Below, piece after piece: positions 63,097 through 64,000 of a DNA stretch of 64,000 bases. The notes below the pieces were generated by a model. That model searched no databases, was not told the DNA's origin, and saw only the letters and a program-made list of their open reading frames with translations. The stretch comes from an uncultured Pseudomonadota bacterium. GTDB taxonomy: Bacteria > Myxococcota_A > UBA796 > SXON01. Where the stretch lies: NCBI GenBank assembly GCA_903844155.1, contig CAIMSU010000268.1, forward strand, positions 1 through 64,000, given 5' to 3'. Made by a program: the position numbers and the translations under genes. The stretch's first letter is position 1, and the number at the start of each line of letters is the position of its first letter.

Positions 63097-64000
63097 GTGA
63101 GCGAAGCCTCTCCAATCGTTGAATTCCGCGCTGTCCACAAGACCTTCGGCGCCTACCGCGCGGTCGTCGACATCAACTTCCAGATCCAGAAAGGCGAGTT
63201 CTTCTCGATCCTCGGCCCCTCCGGCTGCGGCAAGACAACCACGTTGCGCCTCCTCGCCGGGTTCGAGGAGCCCGACGAAAACGGCGGCGAGGTGCGCATC
63301 AACGGCGAGGTCGTCAACAAGCGGCGGCCCTACGAGCGCGCGATCGCGATGGTTTTCCAGAACTACGCGTTGTTCCCGCATTTGTCGGTGGAGCGGAACA
63401 TCGCGTTCGGGCTGGAGATGCGCCAGACGCCGAAGGCCGAGATGCCGGGACGGGTGAAGCGCGCCATGGAGATGGTGCGCCTCGATCCCGGACAGTTCGC
63501 GCGACGGATGCCCGGACAGCTCTCGGGTGGACAGCGGCAACGAGTCGCGCTCGCGCGCGCGCTCGTGCTCGAGCCGAGCATCCTGCTCCTGGACGAGCCG
63601 CTCGGCGCCATCGACCTCAAGCTCAGAAAGGAGATGCAGTTGGAGCTGAAGCAGCTCAACAAGCAGCTTGGAACCACGTTTGTCTACGTCACGCACGACC
63701 AGGAGGAGGCGCTGACGATGTCCGACCGCATCGCGGTCATGGACAACGCGCGGGTCGCACAGCTCGGGACGCCAGCCCAGATCTACGAGTGCCCGCGGAC
63801 ACGTTTCGTCGCGAAGTTCATTGGGGAATCGAACTTTTTCGACGGGGTGGTCGAGGGGCGGAATGGAGACGGCTGGCGCGTGAACGGCGACCGCGGCGGG
63901 TTCACCGTTCCGGACGGCCCGGGGATGATGCCCGGCGCGAAGGCAGCCGTCGCCGTGCGCCCCGAGTGGCTCGACGTCGTCGCGCGTGGAGACGAACCTG
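63097..64000 (+). CDS. ABC transporter ATP-binding protein (PotA/MalK type), 3' end outside the window
   Basis: 301 codons visible from GTG 63097, open at the window end. Walker A GPSGCGKTT (about 45-53), Q-loop VFQNYALFPHLSV, signature LSGGQRQRVALARAL, Walker B ILLLDEPLGAIDLKLR and H-loop YVTHDQEEALTM. After the ATPase comes FIGESNFFDGVV, a sequence common to PotA-type importers, and the start of an OB-type regulatory domain. Importer of polyamines, sugars or other solutes. It is divergent from the GH13 lipoprotein, so sugar uptake is a plausible alternative. Confidence 0.93.
   Translation, partial: MSEASPIVEFRAVHKTFGAYRAVVDINFQIQKGEFFSILGPSGCGKTTTLRLLAGFEEPDENGGEVRINGEVVNKRRPYERAIAMVFQNYALFPHLSVERNIAFGLEMRQTPKAEMPGRVKRAMEMVRLDPGQFARRMPGQLSGGQRQRVALARALVLEPSILLLDEPLGAIDLKLRKEMQLELKQLNKQLGTTFVYVTHDQEEALTMSDRIAVMDNARVAQLGTPAQIYECPRTRFVAKFIGESNFFDGVVEGRNGDGWRVNGDRGGFTVPDGPGMMPGAKAAVAVRPEWLDVVARGDEP

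Overview
The window is GC-rich (roughly two thirds G+C) bacterial chromosome with tightly packed genes, many overlapping stop/start pairs (ATGA, GTGA, TTGA) and frequent GTG/TTG starts. Several traits point to a myxobacterium-like member of the Myxococcota or former Deltaproteobacteria: lipoproteins with long Asp-Thr repeats, a MopE-type Asp/Cys metal-binding motif followed by FG-GAP-like repeats, a secreted-type carboxypeptidase with a MYXO-CTERM-like tail, very large TPR proteins, and outer-membrane gluzincin/propeller/barrel proteins. This is inference from gene content; no rRNA or tRNA gene was seen. Genus cannot be assigned.

Layout. 0.2-3 kb: deoxyhypusine-synthase-like enzyme, PPP-family phosphatase, superoxide dismutase. 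3-13 kb: a mostly minus-strand cluster built round a soluble FtsH-like AAA+/M41 protease, with an NrdG-like radical SAM activase, a 340-aa protein of unknown fold, an Asp-Thr lipoprotein, a 187-aa protein, a 79-aa protein and a 1048-aa protein. A site-2 protease on the other strand sits in the middle. This is the best candidate for a poorly described system. 13-24 kb: a paralogous lipoprotein; an overlapping chain of metallophosphoesterase, CoaB-like protein and heterodimeric ABC exporter; then SahR-like regulator plus MetH behind a perfect 18-bp operator. 23.7-24.6 kb: a RAYT (REP-associated Y1 transposase) bracketed by its palindromes. 24.6-28 kb: minus-strand rutE, namZ and M14 carboxypeptidase. 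28-32 kb: DUF58 and BatA/BatB von Willebrand cluster without moxR. 32-40.6 kb: YebC, a MopE/FG-GAP lipoprotein, a TPP riboswitch with thiC, class A PBP, Lgt-like protein, small envelope proteins. 40.6-46.7 kb: a radical SAM enzyme of the tetraether-synthase (Tes) type, a large gluzincin/propeller/barrel protein and an MCE protein. 46.8-57.5 kb: a giant TPR protein, an ICMT-like methyltransferase, a membrane protein, a DUF4340 protein, GrpE and a GTPase. 57.7-64 kb: a phosphatase-like lipoprotein, an oxidoreductase, a GH13 lipoprotein and, cut by the window end, a sugar/polyamine-type ABC ATPase.

The window is also rich in small palindromic repeats of several unrelated families. One family (29-nt palindromes) flanks a RAYT and has a further copy near 13.1 kb. 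A second (about 140 bp with a 28-nt hairpin core) lies in two convergent intergenic regions. A third (38-47 bp) occurs twice upstream of the deoxyhypusine-synthase-like gene and once in frame inside the 3' end of thiC, where it appears to add about 17 residues.
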